This document shows positions 7,206 to 16,593 of a stretch of 64,000 nt of DNA, in pieces. Source of the DNA: Acidimicrobiia bacterium (lineage in GTDB: Bacteria > Actinomycetota > Acidimicrobiia > IMCC26256 > JAGNEX01). Each line of letters begins with the position of its first letter. Position 1 is the first letter of the stretch. The DNA lies in contig JAGNEX010000004.1 in the NCBI GenBank assembly GCA_018003035.1, positions 64,651 to 128,650 on the forward strand, given 5' to 3'. The notes beneath the pieces were generated by a model that did not search any database, had not been told where the DNA came from, and saw nothing but the letters and a program-made list of their open reading frames with translations. The translations under genes and the position numbers were made by a program.

Positions 7206-8297
7206 ATGGCACAGGTCGGTCCGACCCAAACTTGGGATGACGTCGCGTTCTTGGGCACCCCACCTGCCAAACCTCGACCTGCAACCTCTCGAGCGACCTG
7301 TGACGGCACGACCCCAGCGTCCTTGTTGGTCGACCGGTTTGGCAGGGTGCATTCTGATCTGCGGATCTCGGTCACGGATCGATGTGACCTCAGATGCCGA
7401 TACTGCATGCCTGCGGAGGGCCTCACTTGGGCGCCACGCTCGACGGTCCTCACCTTTGAAGAGATCGTGCGCTTCGTCAGTGTTCTGCGCCCGCTCGGAG
7501 TGGAAACGATCCGCATCACGGGAGGCGAACCTCTGGTTCGTCACGATCTGCCAAGGCTGATCGCGCTCCTCGCAGAGACCGGTATTTCGGAGATCGCCAT
7601 GACCACCAACGGTGTCTCGCTAGCGAAACACGCCGTAGCGCTCCGGAACGCTGGCCTCGCTCGGCTAAACGTCAGCTGCGACTCCCTGCGCCCCGACCGC
7701 TTCATCCAGATGACCAGGCGCGACCGCTTGGAAGACGTGTTAGCGGGGATGGATGCCGCCGAACGCGCGGGCTTTCCTCCTGTGAAGGTCAATACCGTGC
7801 TGGTCAAGGGCTGGAACGACGACGAAATCATCGACTTCGCAGACTTTGCGTTCCGCACCGGGCGAACCGTTCGCTTCATCGAGTTCATGCCGCTCGATGC
7901 CGACGAACTTTGGCGAGAAGGTTCGGTCGTACCCGGTCATGAGGTCGTCGACGTGATTGCTCAGCGCTACGACCTGGTGCGGTTGGCACGCTCGAACGAA
8001 CCCGCCCAAACCTTCGGGCTGGTTGGGTCCAACGGGCGTATCGGCGTCATCAGTTCGATGACCGACCAGTTCTGTGCGAGTTGCAACAGGATCCGGCTGA
8101 CAGCCGACGGGCAGCTCCGGAACTGTCTGTTTGGAAACGAAGAGGTTTCGATCAGAGACGCGATCCGAAGCGGTGCCAGCGATGCCGACATCGCGGCCCT
8201 TGCTGCTGGATGCGTGAGCGTCAAGAAGGCGCACCACGGTACCGACGAGTTGGCCGTAGCTCGGCCAACTCGTTCGATGTCGCAACAAGGCGGGTAG
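7206..8297 (+). CDS. moaA: GTP 3',8-cyclase MoaA (radical SAM)
   Basis: First enzyme of molybdenum cofactor synthesis, cyclising GTP with radical SAM chemistry. The N-terminal cluster motif CDLRCRYC is preceded by DLRISVTD, and the C-terminal 4Fe-4S site is CASC plus the Cys in GQLRNC. RITGGEPLVR is the SAM-binding segment. The protein does not end in the usual Gly-Gly as its last motif only: SQQGG is the final pentapeptide, so GG is preserved. I prefer the ATG at 7206; a GTG at 7182 is also in frame. The N-terminal 40 residues before the radical SAM core are longer than usual and of unknown role. moaC and moaE are absent from the window. Confidence 0.95.
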   Translation: MAQVGPTQTWDDVAFLGTPPAKPRPATSRATCDGTTPASLLVDRFGRVHSDLRISVTDRCDLRCRYCMPAEGLTWAPRSTVLTFEEIVRFVSVLRPLGVETIRITGGEPLVRHDLPRLIALLAETGISEIAMTTNGVSLAKHAVALRNAGLARLNVSCDSLRPDRFIQMTRRDRLEDVLAGMDAAERAGFPPVKVNTVLVKGWNDDEIIDFADFAFRTGRTVRFIEFMPLDADELWREGSVVPGHEVVDVIAQRYDLVRLARSNEPAQTFGLVGSNGRIGVISSMTDQFCASCNRIRLTADGQLRNCLFGNEEVSIRDAIRSGASDADIAALAAGCVSVKKAHHGTDELAVARPTRSMSQQGG

Positions 8298-8300
8298 CAC

Positions 8301-10175
8301 TTAGCGGACGGTCACCGTCAGCTCCCCGTCAATCTCGACGGCTTCTTCTACCCAGAGCTCTTCCTGGTCGCAATCAAGGGCACGCATGTCGTATTCGCCG
8401 CCTTCCAGACGGAACGACCGGGACTCCCCGTCTGGCAGTACCTCTTCGGAATCGAGCCAGTCACTCCCCCACGTCTCATCGCTCGTCGGAGAGATTTGGA
8501 CGTGGCAGACGACCTCGCCGCTCGAATTCTCGACCGTCACTTCGGCAAGGTCTCCTGACCGGTCAAACTCGCCGATCTCGTCTGCTCCGATCGTTACCTC
8601 TGTGTCACCGTCTACCTTGACGGCGGTCTTCTCGAACAGATCGTTGAGTTCGCAGTCTTTTGCTTTGACGTCGTACTCGCCTGCGGCGAGCTCGACTCGG
8701 TACTGGCCACCCTCGTCGATCACTTCGTCCGAACCGAGGTCATCGGTGCCCCAGTTGTTCGCCGTCGACGGCGAGACATAGATGTAACACCAGACGCTGG
8801 AGGAATCGTTGGTCAACGTGAGGGTCGACTCGCTGCCTTTAGGGCCGACCACGATGGCGTCGCCGTACATCGGGGTCCCCGCGACTGACACCACCAATTC
8901 GTACGAGCCTCCAGACAGCCCGTCGGGTGCCTGGCCGCACACGTAGTACTGACCGCTCGTCCCACCGGTCCAGGTGTCGTCAAGGGTGGACCACTCAGGC
9001 AGCGTTTCACCGTCGAGGAACCACACCGCATCCCACGACACGCCATCGATCATGCCGTCGTAGGTCCAGAACGCGCACAGCGTGTCGGTCTCGCCTTCGG
9101 CAAGAAAGGTGACGTCTTTGACTGGCTCGTCATCGTCGGTGATCCCGGGCGAGAAGACCAAATCGCTAAACACCGCGTCCTCTGTGGTGAAGTCTTCAAA
9201 GTCCTCTGAGTAGTAGTCCCCGCTTGTGACGGAGCTTTGGTAGTCCCCGGGGTCGGTATCTTCGGCTTCTTTCAGCAGGTCGGCAGCCAGAGCCACGGGC
9301 CGAAGTCCATTGATGAAACCGCCGACGGGGATGCATGAGTCGAGGCCGTTGATGACGCCGTCGCTGTTGGTATCGGTAATGAAGCGGCAGTCAACCGTTT
9401 GGGCGTCCGGGTCATCGGTGGACCCTGCCAGTGTCGGGATCGCCACCAGTTCGCCCGAGTTGTTCACCGCGGTTCCACCGCTGTTTCCGCCAGCGATCGT
9501 CGCGTCGGTCTTGATCCACGCGCGGCCGTCGATGTTGGGCTGCCGAGTGAAGCCGCTGACCGTGCCGTTGGTGAAGGTGATCGTCGAACCGCCGATCCCC
9601 GGAAATCCCATGATGTGCAGGTCGTCACCGAGTTCCAGGGCGTCAGAATCGCCCACCGCAATGGCGGGCAGGTCGAGCTCTTCGATGTCGATCTCGTCAC
9701 CTTCTTTGTCGGCGACGATCTGAAGCACCGCCAAATCCAGGTCGGCCGACGCCGCGGCAACATCGGCGATGTAGGACGGTGTTGGCTCGTCGTCGGTTCG
9801 GTCGATCGTGTAGATCCCGATCCGGTCGTACTCACATTCCCCAATCGAATCGACCACATGGAAGTTGGTCAGGATCCGGCCGGTCTTGTCGATCACGGTG
9901 CCAGAACCTACGCAGCCGACCGGTGTGTATCCGTCTGAATCCTCAGCGAGGGGGGCGATCAGCACAACGCTCTTGGCGAGTTGAGCGTTTGAAACCGCAA
10001 GCGTGGCGGGCGGTTCGTCGGCCTGAGCAGACGTCGTCGTCGCATCGGCTGAACCGCCGAGCTTTTCGAGCGCTCCACCCGAATCGTCGTCGCTCTCACT
10101 ACCGCAGGCCGCCAAGGTGAGACCCGCAGCCAGAACAATGAACAGGAACGCAAAGCGCTTTCGAGCGTTTGACAA
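8301..10175 (-). CDS. Trypsin-like serine protease lipoprotein with tandem C-terminal repeats
   Basis: A secreted lipoprotein of about 625 residues. With the TTG at 10175 (GAAGGGA eight bases upstream) the signal peptide is compact and ends in the lipobox LAAC (Cys24); an ATG at 10250 would add 25 residues. The protease domain has the full triad: His106 in TNFHVVD, Asp147 in DLDLAVLQ and Ser232 in AGGNSGG, like S1/HtrA-type proteases, but no PDZ domain was recognised. The C-terminus has two tandem units of about 75 residues, each with an early Cys, a WG(T/S)D segment and a GEYD...DC ending, suggesting one disulfide-bonded fold repeated twice. It converges on moaA with a three-base gap. Confidence 0.85.
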   Translation of the reverse strand: MSNARKRFAFLFIVLAAGLTLAACGSESDDDSGGALEKLGGSADATTTSAQADEPPATLAVSNAQLAKSVVLIAPLAEDSDGYTPVGCVGSGTVIDKTGRILTNFHVVDSIGECEYDRIGIYTIDRTDDEPTPSYIADVAAASADLDLAVLQIVADKEGDEIDIEELDLPAIAVGDSDALELGDDLHIMGFPGIGGSTITFTNGTVSGFTRQPNIDGRAWIKTDATIAGGNSGGTAVNNSGELVAIPTLAGSTDDPDAQTVDCRFITDTNSDGVINGLDSCIPVGGFINGLRPVALAADLLKEAEDTDPGDYQSSVTSGDYYSEDFEDFTTEDAVFSDLVFSPGITDDDEPVKDVTFLAEGETDTLCAFWTYDGMIDGVSWDAVWFLDGETLPEWSTLDDTWTGGTSGQYYVCGQAPDGLSGGSYELVVSVAGTPMYGDAIVVGPKGSESTLTLTNDSSSVWCYIYVSPSTANNWGTDDLGSDEVIDEGGQYRVELAAGEYDVKAKDCELNDLFEKTAVKVDGDTEVTIGADEIGEFDRSGDLAEVTVENSSGEVVCHVQISPTSDETWGSDWLDSEEVLPDGESRSFRLEGGEYDMRALDCDQEELWVEEAVEIDGELTVTVR

Positions 10176-10451
10176 GGCGACGGTCCCTTCAAAACGGAGC
10201 GTGGGGCTGGCTACCTGGACGGCGATTTCTTTTCGGTAAATGCGCCGCATTTCTACCGCGGATTTGTTGCCGCGCGCGGCAATTACCCTGACCTCGGACG
10301 TGCGGAGCCGCCTCGCGTTCCGGCGGCCAAGACTTCGCGAACCCAGTTCATCTCAACGCGACCCGCCGTTAGGATCCCGTTCTAAGGGACCGTTGCAGTA
10401 TTGCGGGGCCCGATCTGCTGCGGGCGGTACCAGCCAGGAGGTTGTCGAGCC

Positions 10452-12992
10452 ATGCCGAAGAATCGTCGAATCCCACCGCCCGATCAGCTGATCAACCGGG
10501 AGCTGTCGTGGTTGGCGTTCAATGAGCGCGTGCTCGCACTTGCCGAGGATGACTCCCGTCCGCTTCTAGAACGGGTTCGCTTCGCTGGGATCTTCGCCAA
10601 CAATTTGGACGAGTTTTACCAGGTCAGAGTGGGCGGACTCGTCGCTGCGGACGACTCCAACCCCACGGCCACGTCCCCGGATGGCAAAACGCCCAGGGAG
10701 CAACTCGCCGCAATCTATGAGCGTGTTTTGGCCTTGCACACCCGGTTAGAAGACCTGTATCTCCGACGCCTCGAACCCGAGCTCGAGAAAGCAGACGTCG
10801 CTATCTGCGCCTGGGCGGACCTGGACCAGGAGGACCGAAAGGTCCTGGACGCCGTCTTCGAAGAGCGGCTGTTTCCACTCCTCACTCCAACGGCGGTCGA
10901 CCCCAGCCACCCGTTCCCCTACCTGTCGAGCCTGTCACTCAACCTCGGGGTCTACATCACCTATCCCGATACGGGTGCGGCGATGTTTGCCCGCGTGAAG
11001 GTACCCGGATCGCTTCCCCGCTTCATTCAAATACCTGATACGACCCGTTTCGTACTTGTCGAGGACCTGATCTCCGCCCATTTGGGACGCCTTTTTCCGG
11101 GTGCACTCATCAGCGACACCCACATCTTCCGGGTGACCCGCAACACCGATATCCCCTTTGCCGAAGAACGCGCCCGCGACCTCATGCAGGCGATTAGGGA
11201 CGGTTTGGTGCAGCGTCGCCGGGACGCGGATGTCGTCCGCCTCCAGGCCTCCGACTCAGCAACACCCGAGCTGCTCGAAATGCTGTTAGCCCAGACCGAC
11301 GCATCGTCAGCCCAGGTGTTTTTGAGTCACGGGCCGGTTGGGATGGCCGGTTTGATGGACCTGGCAAACATCAACCGCCCGGACTTAAAGCTTGCGCCAT
11401 TCCACCCGACGATCCCACCCGACCTCGTCGCCCCCGGCCGGACCATCGAAGTGATGGACGTCATTGCCGACCACGACCTGCTCGTCCACCATCCCTATGA
11501 GAGCTTTGGGCGCTCCGTCGAAGCATTCATCGAAGAGGCAGCCGTCGATCCGCGAGTTAAGGCGATCAAACAGACCTTGTATCGCAGTTCCGAAGACGAC
11601 CGCGGCATCGTTCGAGCTCTTATTCGGGCGGCAGAATCTGGCAAACAGGTGGTCGCACTCGTCGAACTCAAGGCCCGTTTCGACGAGGCAGCCAACATCG
11701 AACGCGCTCGCCGACTGGAACGGGCAGGCGTCCACGTCGTCTACGGCGTCGCTGGCCTGAAAACTCACGCCAAGCTGTGCCTCGTCATCCGCGAAGAAAA
11801 CGGCGTGCTGAAGAGATATGCCCACCTTGGAACCGGCAACTACAACTCCAGTACCGCCCGGATCTATGAAGACCTTGGATTGTTTACCGCAGACGAGGAC
11901 ATCACCGCAGACGTCGCGGAACTGTTCAACTATCTGACCGGTTACGGGCGCCCAAAGCAGTACCGCCGGTTGTTGGTCGCGCCACACGCGCTCCGTTCGT
12001 CGTTGCTCTCCTTGATCCGACGCGAACAAGAGATGCCCGACGGACGCATCATCATCAAAACCAACTCGCTGGTCGATCCGGAAATCATTCAGGCTTTGTA
12101 TGACGCCTCGCGTGCGGGCACTCAGATCGACTGCATCGTCCGAGGCGCGTGCGCCCTCCGCCCTGGCGTACGCAAATACTCAGAGAACATTCGGGTTCGG
12201 TCGATCGTGGGACGGTTCCTGGAACACTCCCGAGTGTTCCGGTTCGGTCAGCCAGAACGTGACTGCGACTACTACATCGGCTCTGCCGACTTGATGAGCC
12301 GCAACCTGGACGGGCGGGTCGAAACGCTCGTCCCGATCCTCGATCCCAACCTTCGCCGGCGCATCGACCTCGTCCTTGAGGGCTACTTGCTCGATGACAC
12401 GCTCTCTTGGCAGTTGGACGGGCGATCAAAGACCTGGTCACGTCTCGAGTCGGTCAAGGGTTACGACGTTCATCAGCAGTTGGCCTACGACGCCCAGACG
12501 CGCACACAAGATGTGACCTACGCCCATGTTCCCGCCCTCGCACAGGGCGACGTCGAAACCGATGCTGAGGTTCGAGCGGCTGGCGGGATCGTTTCGGCCT
12601 GCGACCAATCTGGTGTGCCCCACGTGCTGGTGATCTACCGCGAACGCTACGACGACTGGACCCTTCCCAAGGGCCGACTCGATCCGGGTGAGACCGCGGT
12701 GCAGGCGGCCCAACGCGAAGTCACCGAAGAAACAGGCCTCGACGTGCGCGTTGGTGAGCGCGCCGGATCGGTTCGCTACCGCGACCGCAAGGGTCGCCGC
12801 AAGATCGTCGAGTATTGGATGATGACGGCCGCTCCTGACCTGGTCGATCTGTCCGCCGTTGGGGATTCCTTCATGCCCAACGAAGAGGTTGACGCTGTTA
12901 GGTTCGTCCCTGTGCCAGAAGTCACCTCAACCCTCTCCTACGAATTCGATCGACGCCTAGTGGGGCGAATCGATTGGTCTCGCACATGTTGA
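10452..12992 (+). CDS. ppk1: Polyphosphate kinase Ppk1 fused to a C-terminal Nudix hydrolase domain
   Basis: Reversibly transfers the ATP gamma-phosphate to polyphosphate. The PPK1 part has the N-terminal INRELSWLAFN signature and both active-site histidines, His439 in KTHAKLC (the autophosphorylated residue) and His592 in FLEHSR, with YIGSADLMSRNLD following. After about residue 695 comes an extra domain with an intact Nudix box: GRLDPGE at 741-747, then REVTEETGL at 755-763, matching Gx5Ex7REUxEExGU. The 846-residue total is longer than PPK1 alone by this domain. AGGAGG precedes the ATG. The stop overlaps the ppx start by seven bases. The Nudix substrate is unknown. Confidence 0.95.
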   Translation: MPKNRRIPPPDQLINRELSWLAFNERVLALAEDDSRPLLERVRFAGIFANNLDEFYQVRVGGLVAADDSNPTATSPDGKTPREQLAAIYERVLALHTRLEDLYLRRLEPELEKADVAICAWADLDQEDRKVLDAVFEERLFPLLTPTAVDPSHPFPYLSSLSLNLGVYITYPDTGAAMFARVKVPGSLPRFIQIPDTTRFVLVEDLISAHLGRLFPGALISDTHIFRVTRNTDIPFAEERARDLMQAIRDGLVQRRRDADVVRLQASDSATPELLEMLLAQTDASSAQVFLSHGPVGMAGLMDLANINRPDLKLAPFHPTIPPDLVAPGRTIEVMDVIADHDLLVHHPYESFGRSVEAFIEEAAVDPRVKAIKQTLYRSSEDDRGIVRALIRAAESGKQVVALVELKARFDEAANIERARRLERAGVHVVYGVAGLKTHAKLCLVIREENGVLKRYAHLGTGNYNSSTARIYEDLGLFTADEDITADVAELFNYLTGYGRPKQYRRLLVAPHALRSSLLSLIRREQEMPDGRIIIKTNSLVDPEIIQALYDASRAGTQIDCIVRGACALRPGVRKYSENIRVRSIVGRFLEHSRVFRFGQPERDCDYYIGSADLMSRNLDGRVETLVPILDPNLRRRIDLVLEGYLLDDTLSWQLDGRSKTWSRLESVKGYDVHQQLAYDAQTRTQDVTYAHVPALAQGDVETDAEVRAAGGIVSACDQSGVPHVLVIYRERYDDWTLPKGRLDPGETAVQAAQREVTEETGLDVRVGERAGSVRYRDRKGRRKIVEYWMMTAAPDLVDLSAVGDSFMPNEEVDAVRFVPVPEVTSTLSYEFDRRLVGRIDWSRTC

Positions 12993-14557
12993 ACACCGCG
13001 GCGCAGGCGCCGAAGGGAACGACCGTCGCGATCATTGACCTCGGCTCGACAAGCTTCCACGCGCTTGTCTGCGAAGTCGACGAGGACGGCTTCGTCGTCC
13101 CGCTCGCGCGCGACCGTGACACCCTTCACCTCGGTGGTGTTGTTGGGCGGACGGGCTCGATCGACCCGGATCATCTTGCCCAGGCGGTCCAGAGCATCGG
13201 GCGCCTTCACCACCTCTGCCAGCAGCTCCCCACCGACCACCTGCGGGTGGTGGCGACCAGTGCCATCAGGGATGCTGCAAACTCCGCCGAGGTCTTGACC
13301 GCTCTCGAACAGCGGATCTCACATCCGGTCGAGGTGCTGTCGGGCGCGGATGAGGCGCGCTACGCATTCATCGGTCAGCTTGGAGCCGTCACCGGTAGCG
13401 CCGGGCCCCGCCTGGCAATGGATATCGGCGGTGGAAGTCTGGAACTGGCCGTCGGTACACCGCAGCACGGCCCTGAACAGGTGATCAGCCTTCCTCTGGG
13501 TGCATCACGGATGGCATCCCGATTCGTCTCCGGCGATCCGGGGACACCCGAAGAGTTCGAAGCGCTGCGCGCAGAGGTAGCTCGGATCTGCGACGAGATC
13601 CCCGACGCTTTTCGCGCCTCTGACCACGTCGTCTGCTCGGGGGGAACGACAAAGGCCATCGCCCGCTACTACGCGGCCGACCGATGGGGTGACGTCCCTC
13701 TCTCGGTAAATCAGACCGTCATCTCCCGCAAAGAACTCGCCGAGCTCGACGCTCAGTGGCAGAACACCACCCGCAAACAGCGTCTGAGGTTGCCAGGTGT
13801 CGAAGAACGCCGAGTCGACGTTCTCGCCGTGGGCGTCGCGGTCGTACATCAGCTCTGTCGCTCGCTCGGCATAAAGACCTTGATCGTGAGCGACGCGGGG
13901 ATGCGCGAAGGGTTAGCCCTCGAAGCGGCCGGCCTGATCGACCGCTCAGGTTCGCCTTCGGCACTCCTGGCCGACCCACGTGCCACGGGCGTGGAACACC
14001 TCCACCGGCAGTTTCCGAGCGACCGAGGGCACGCTGATCATGTGTGTGACCTCTCCCTCAAGATCTTTGAGGCGATCGCCAAGCCTTTGGAGATCAGAAA
14101 ATCGTGGCGTGCGGTCCTGTGGGCAGGATCGCAGCTTCACGACGTCGGTACCGCACTCCATCTGAGTGGGCACCATCGCCACGGCGCGTATCTGGTGGAA
14201 AACGCGCTGCTCCCGGGTTTTTCGCCCGCAGAGATCGCAGCGATTGCAAGCATTGTCCGCTTCCACAAAGGCTCGGGCCCAAAGTCATCGTTTCCTGCGT
14301 GGGCACGGGTATCTGATCAGGCGACGGTTGAAATCCTGATCGGCGTGGTTCGCCTCGCCGACGCCCTCGACCGCGCCAGGACTCAGGACGTTGAGATCTC
14401 CGCCGTCGATGTCACCAGGTCAACAATCGTGATCGACGTCCACCCGGGTCGGGTCGACCCAGCGTCGCTTGAGTCACTCGATCTCAAAAGCGAGGTCCTC
14501 ACGAGCGCCACAGGCCGCGAGATCATTCTGCGGATCGACCAGCGGGCTGGCCGCTAG
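12986..14557 (+). CDS. ppx: Exopolyphosphatase / pppGpp phosphohydrolase (Ppx/GppA) with HD domain
   Basis: Hydrolyses terminal phosphate from polyphosphate or (p)ppGpp. The N-terminal ASKHA fold shows AIIDLGSTSFHALV, MDIGGGSLEL and CSGGTTKAIAR. The C-terminal part carries an HD-type motif, SQLHDVG (His385-Asp386), as in the longer Ppx forms; 523 residues is in the long-form range. The ATG at 12986 lies inside the last codons of ppk1 and has no ribosome-binding site of its own, so translation is probably coupled to that of the kinase. Opposing enzymes made from one transcript fit control of polyphosphate turnover. Confidence 0.92.
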   Translation: MLNTAAQAPKGTTVAIIDLGSTSFHALVCEVDEDGFVVPLARDRDTLHLGGVVGRTGSIDPDHLAQAVQSIGRLHHLCQQLPTDHLRVVATSAIRDAANSAEVLTALEQRISHPVEVLSGADEARYAFIGQLGAVTGSAGPRLAMDIGGGSLELAVGTPQHGPEQVISLPLGASRMASRFVSGDPGTPEEFEALRAEVARICDEIPDAFRASDHVVCSGGTTKAIARYYAADRWGDVPLSVNQTVISRKELAELDAQWQNTTRKQRLRLPGVEERRVDVLAVGVAVVHQLCRSLGIKTLIVSDAGMREGLALEAAGLIDRSGSPSALLADPRATGVEHLHRQFPSDRGHADHVCDLSLKIFEAIAKPLEIRKSWRAVLWAGSQLHDVGTALHLSGHHRHGAYLVENALLPGFSPAEIAAIASIVRFHKGSGPKSSFPAWARVSDQATVEILIGVVRLADALDRARTQDVEISAVDVTRSTIVIDVHPGRVDPASLESLDLKSEVLTSATGREIILRIDQRAGR

Positions 14558-15300
14558 AGCATGCGAGAGCGCAGCGCCATCCAGTCCTGATCGCTCAGCT
14601 CCCACCGCTGCACATAACGCTCGATAGAACCGTCGGTACGTTCTACGGCTTGGAGAGCCGAGTTGAGGTACTCCGGCCGCACCTCGAGTGCTGGAGTGAT
14701 CCAGTCGGGATCGTCCAACATCGCTGCGATCGCCCCGATCCGCACTGAGTTGGTATCGGCAAGGTAGGTCCCCGACGCCAAATAGTGATCCATCACGGGT
14801 TCGTAGGGAATGCCGAGCGCGAGCTGCAACAACGCGACTGCCAGCCCTGTTCGATCTTTACCGGCCGTGCAGTGGACAAGGACCGCGCCGTCGCCGGCCG
14901 CCAAAGCCCGCGCCGGGGCGCTTAACGACTCGGTATGGGTGTACGGAAAACGACGGTAGGCGTCAAGGATCTGACCGGTCAGATCGATGCTGGCAGTGTT
15001 CCGGTTCATGACGTGCTCGGTGAGCCGGTCGATGTTGAACTCGGGATCGCGGATGGGATGGTTTCTGGTGACCACCCCCGCCCAACGGGGAGACGGTGCG
15101 CGCTGTTGTTCGATGTCGTCGCGGAAATCGACAACCGTTCGCACCCCGGCGGCGAAGAGCGCGTCCAAATCGCTGTCAGCCGCCTGGTGGAGGTGCCCTG
15201 AACGCAACAGTTGCCCCGGGCGAAGGAGCGAGCCAGCGCCTGGGAACTCGGCTGCGTCGCGCAAATTGGCGATGCGGTCTGGATCGACTTGATCAAGCAT
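14554..15300 (-). CDS. PtpB-like tyrosine/phosphoinositide phosphatase
   Basis: A 248-residue cysteine phosphatase of the Y_phosphatase3 family, the group of Mycobacterium PtpB. The P-loop is HCTAGKDRTG, with nucleophile Cys144 and Arg150. As in that family, KD within the loop is compatible with tyrosine, serine/threonine or phosphoinositide substrates. The N-terminal LLRSGHLHQA and VDFRDD segments are also typical. No signal peptide is visible. It begins one base into the stop of the upstream hydrolase gene (coupled) and converges on ppx with a four-base overlap. Confidence 0.85.
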   Translation of the reverse strand: MLDQVDPDRIANLRDAAEFPGAGSLLRPGQLLRSGHLHQAADSDLDALFAAGVRTVVDFRDDIEQQRAPSPRWAGVVTRNHPIRDPEFNIDRLTEHVMNRNTASIDLTGQILDAYRRFPYTHTESLSAPARALAAGDGAVLVHCTAGKDRTGLAVALLQLALGIPYEPVMDHYLASGTYLADTNSVRIGAIAAMLDDPDWITPALEVRPEYLNSALQAVERTDGSIERYVQRWELSDQDWMALRSRML

Positions 15301-16091
15301 TAGCGGGACAGGTGGCGATGCAGGAAGTCGACGACTTCGTAATACGCCGCCATCGTGGGATGCATTGGATCATCCACCTTCAGCTCCTCGGTCAGAACTG
15401 AATGGGCGAACAGGCCAATCCCATCGGGATTGCCGGGTGAGGAGTCGATTTCAATCCCAATGAAGCGGTCCCCAAGCAGTCGTTCAAGCTCGTTAAATTT
15501 CGGCCGTCGGCAGAGCGGGTCTCCGGTAAATCGCAGCGCCAACACTTCAAGGTCTTCGTCGTGGGCCCGCGCCGCGACCGTCTCCGCGTCCTTCCTGGAG
15601 AGCGGAAAGCCCCGCTGCTGTTGTGGCAGTAAACCGGTCGGCAACGATGGCTGGGAGAGCACGGGAGCAACGATCTGGGGTTCGGTCATCATGGCCAGCC
15701 CGTACCCTCCCGAAAAGCACATCCCGACCACTCCAAGCGGTTCGGCGCGCTCTTCGTACAGGCTGGCCGAGAGGGCCTTAAGCCACTCGACGGCAGGAGT
15801 AGAACGGCCCCAAGCAAACGCCGAGAACTCACGCGAAATGCAGAGATTGGCCAGCGAACCCAGCGCGTAGCCCGGGTCGACTTCTTTGCCTGGCTCCCCC
15901 ATCAGAGACGGCAAGACAACTTCGAAGCCCTCTTCGACCAGCATGTTCGCGAACCGGGCAACGCTCGGCGTAATGCCGGGGACTTCGTGGATCACGATGA
16001 CGCGCGGTCCCTGCCCCTGCCGATACACGTCGTGGGTACGGCCCCCGCTCGTGAAGCTGCCGACTTCAAACGCGTCCATCACCGATTGCAT
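15300..16091 (-). CDS. Dienelactone hydrolase-family protein
   Basis: A 263-residue alpha/beta hydrolase of the dienelactone hydrolase type. The nucleophile elbow GMCFSGG carries a cysteine (Cys125), and IHEVPGI supplies the conserved Glu near the active site. The C-terminal HPTMAAYY could provide the catalytic His. The ATG at 16091 has AGGGAGG seven bases upstream, so the longer open frame to 16187 is rejected. The stop shares one base with the start of the PtpB-like phosphatase, and the two form an operon. The substrate is unknown; the cluster shows no aromatic-ring degradation genes. Confidence 0.82.
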   Translation of the reverse strand: MQSVMDAFEVGSFTSGGRTHDVYRQGQGPRVIVIHEVPGITPSVARFANMLVEEGFEVVLPSLMGEPGKEVDPGYALGSLANLCISREFSAFAWGRSTPAVEWLKALSASLYEERAEPLGVVGMCFSGGYGLAMMTEPQIVAPVLSQPSLPTGLLPQQQRGFPLSRKDAETVAARAHDEDLEVLALRFTGDPLCRRPKFNELERLLGDRFIGIEIDSSPGNPDGIGLFAHSVLTEELKVDDPMHPTMAAYYEVVDFLHRHLSR

Positions 16092-16220
16092 GACCAACCT
16101 CCCTGTGGCGCCTGACGCTAGCGCGCGCACAGGCGCTTCCGACCCAAAGCTTGACAAGACCCGTCGACATCTGTCTATGCTCTTCATGTCATTTCATTAC
16201 TTTCCAATAAGGAGAACGAC

Positions 16221-16496
16221 ATGCCCAGAGTCCTCGGTAGTGACACCGCACGGCAGTACATCGGCGCAGCGCAAACCAAGGCAACCTCAATCCGAGAAAC
16301 GCTGGCCGGGCTGAACCAAGACGGTCAGGCTCTTGCCGAGCCCGACAACTGGGATGGCGCCTTGGCAGCCCAGTTCCGTTCGGAGTGGCCGACTCATTCC
16401 GCCAACTTTGAGCGCGCATTGAGCAGCATCGACGCTGTCGCGGCCTTTGCACAGAAGGTCAACCAAAGCATTCTGAGCGCAGGCGGAAACGCATAA
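16221..16496 (+). CDS. WXG100 (ESAT-6-like) protein
   Basis: A 91-residue helical-hairpin protein of the WXG100 superfamily, normally exported by type VII (ESX) secretion. Trp44-Asp45-Gly46 is the WXG turn, followed by the family pattern AAQFRSEW. AAGGAG lies six bases before the ATG. There is no signal peptide. It is followed by a strong hairpin and then by another about 100-residue helical protein on the same strand. No ESX ATPase, EccB/D or mycosin gene is in the window, so the secretion system must be elsewhere if it is used. Confidence 0.75.
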   Translation: MPRVLGSDTARQYIGAAQTKATSIRETLAGLNQDGQALAEPDNWDGALAAQFRSEWPTHSANFERALSSIDAVAAFAQKVNQSILSAGGNA

Positions 16497-16524
16497 CACT
16501 GCCGGTTCACATCCGCCAACGTGG

Positions 16525-16561
16525 CAGGCGCCGAGAACAACCCCGAGGTTCTCGGCGCCTG
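16525..16561 (+). terminator. Strong hairpin between the WXG100 gene and its neighbour
   Basis: A perfect 14-bp inverted repeat (16525-16538 with 16548-16561, arms CAGGCGCCGAGAAC and complement) around a nine-base loop, followed by a moderately T-rich stretch. It lies 28 bases after the WXG100 stop and could reduce read-through into the next gene, giving more of the first protein than of the second. Confidence 0.65.
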
Positions 16562-16593
16562 GCCGTCTCTCTCGTTTGTTAGGAGGCCACGAA

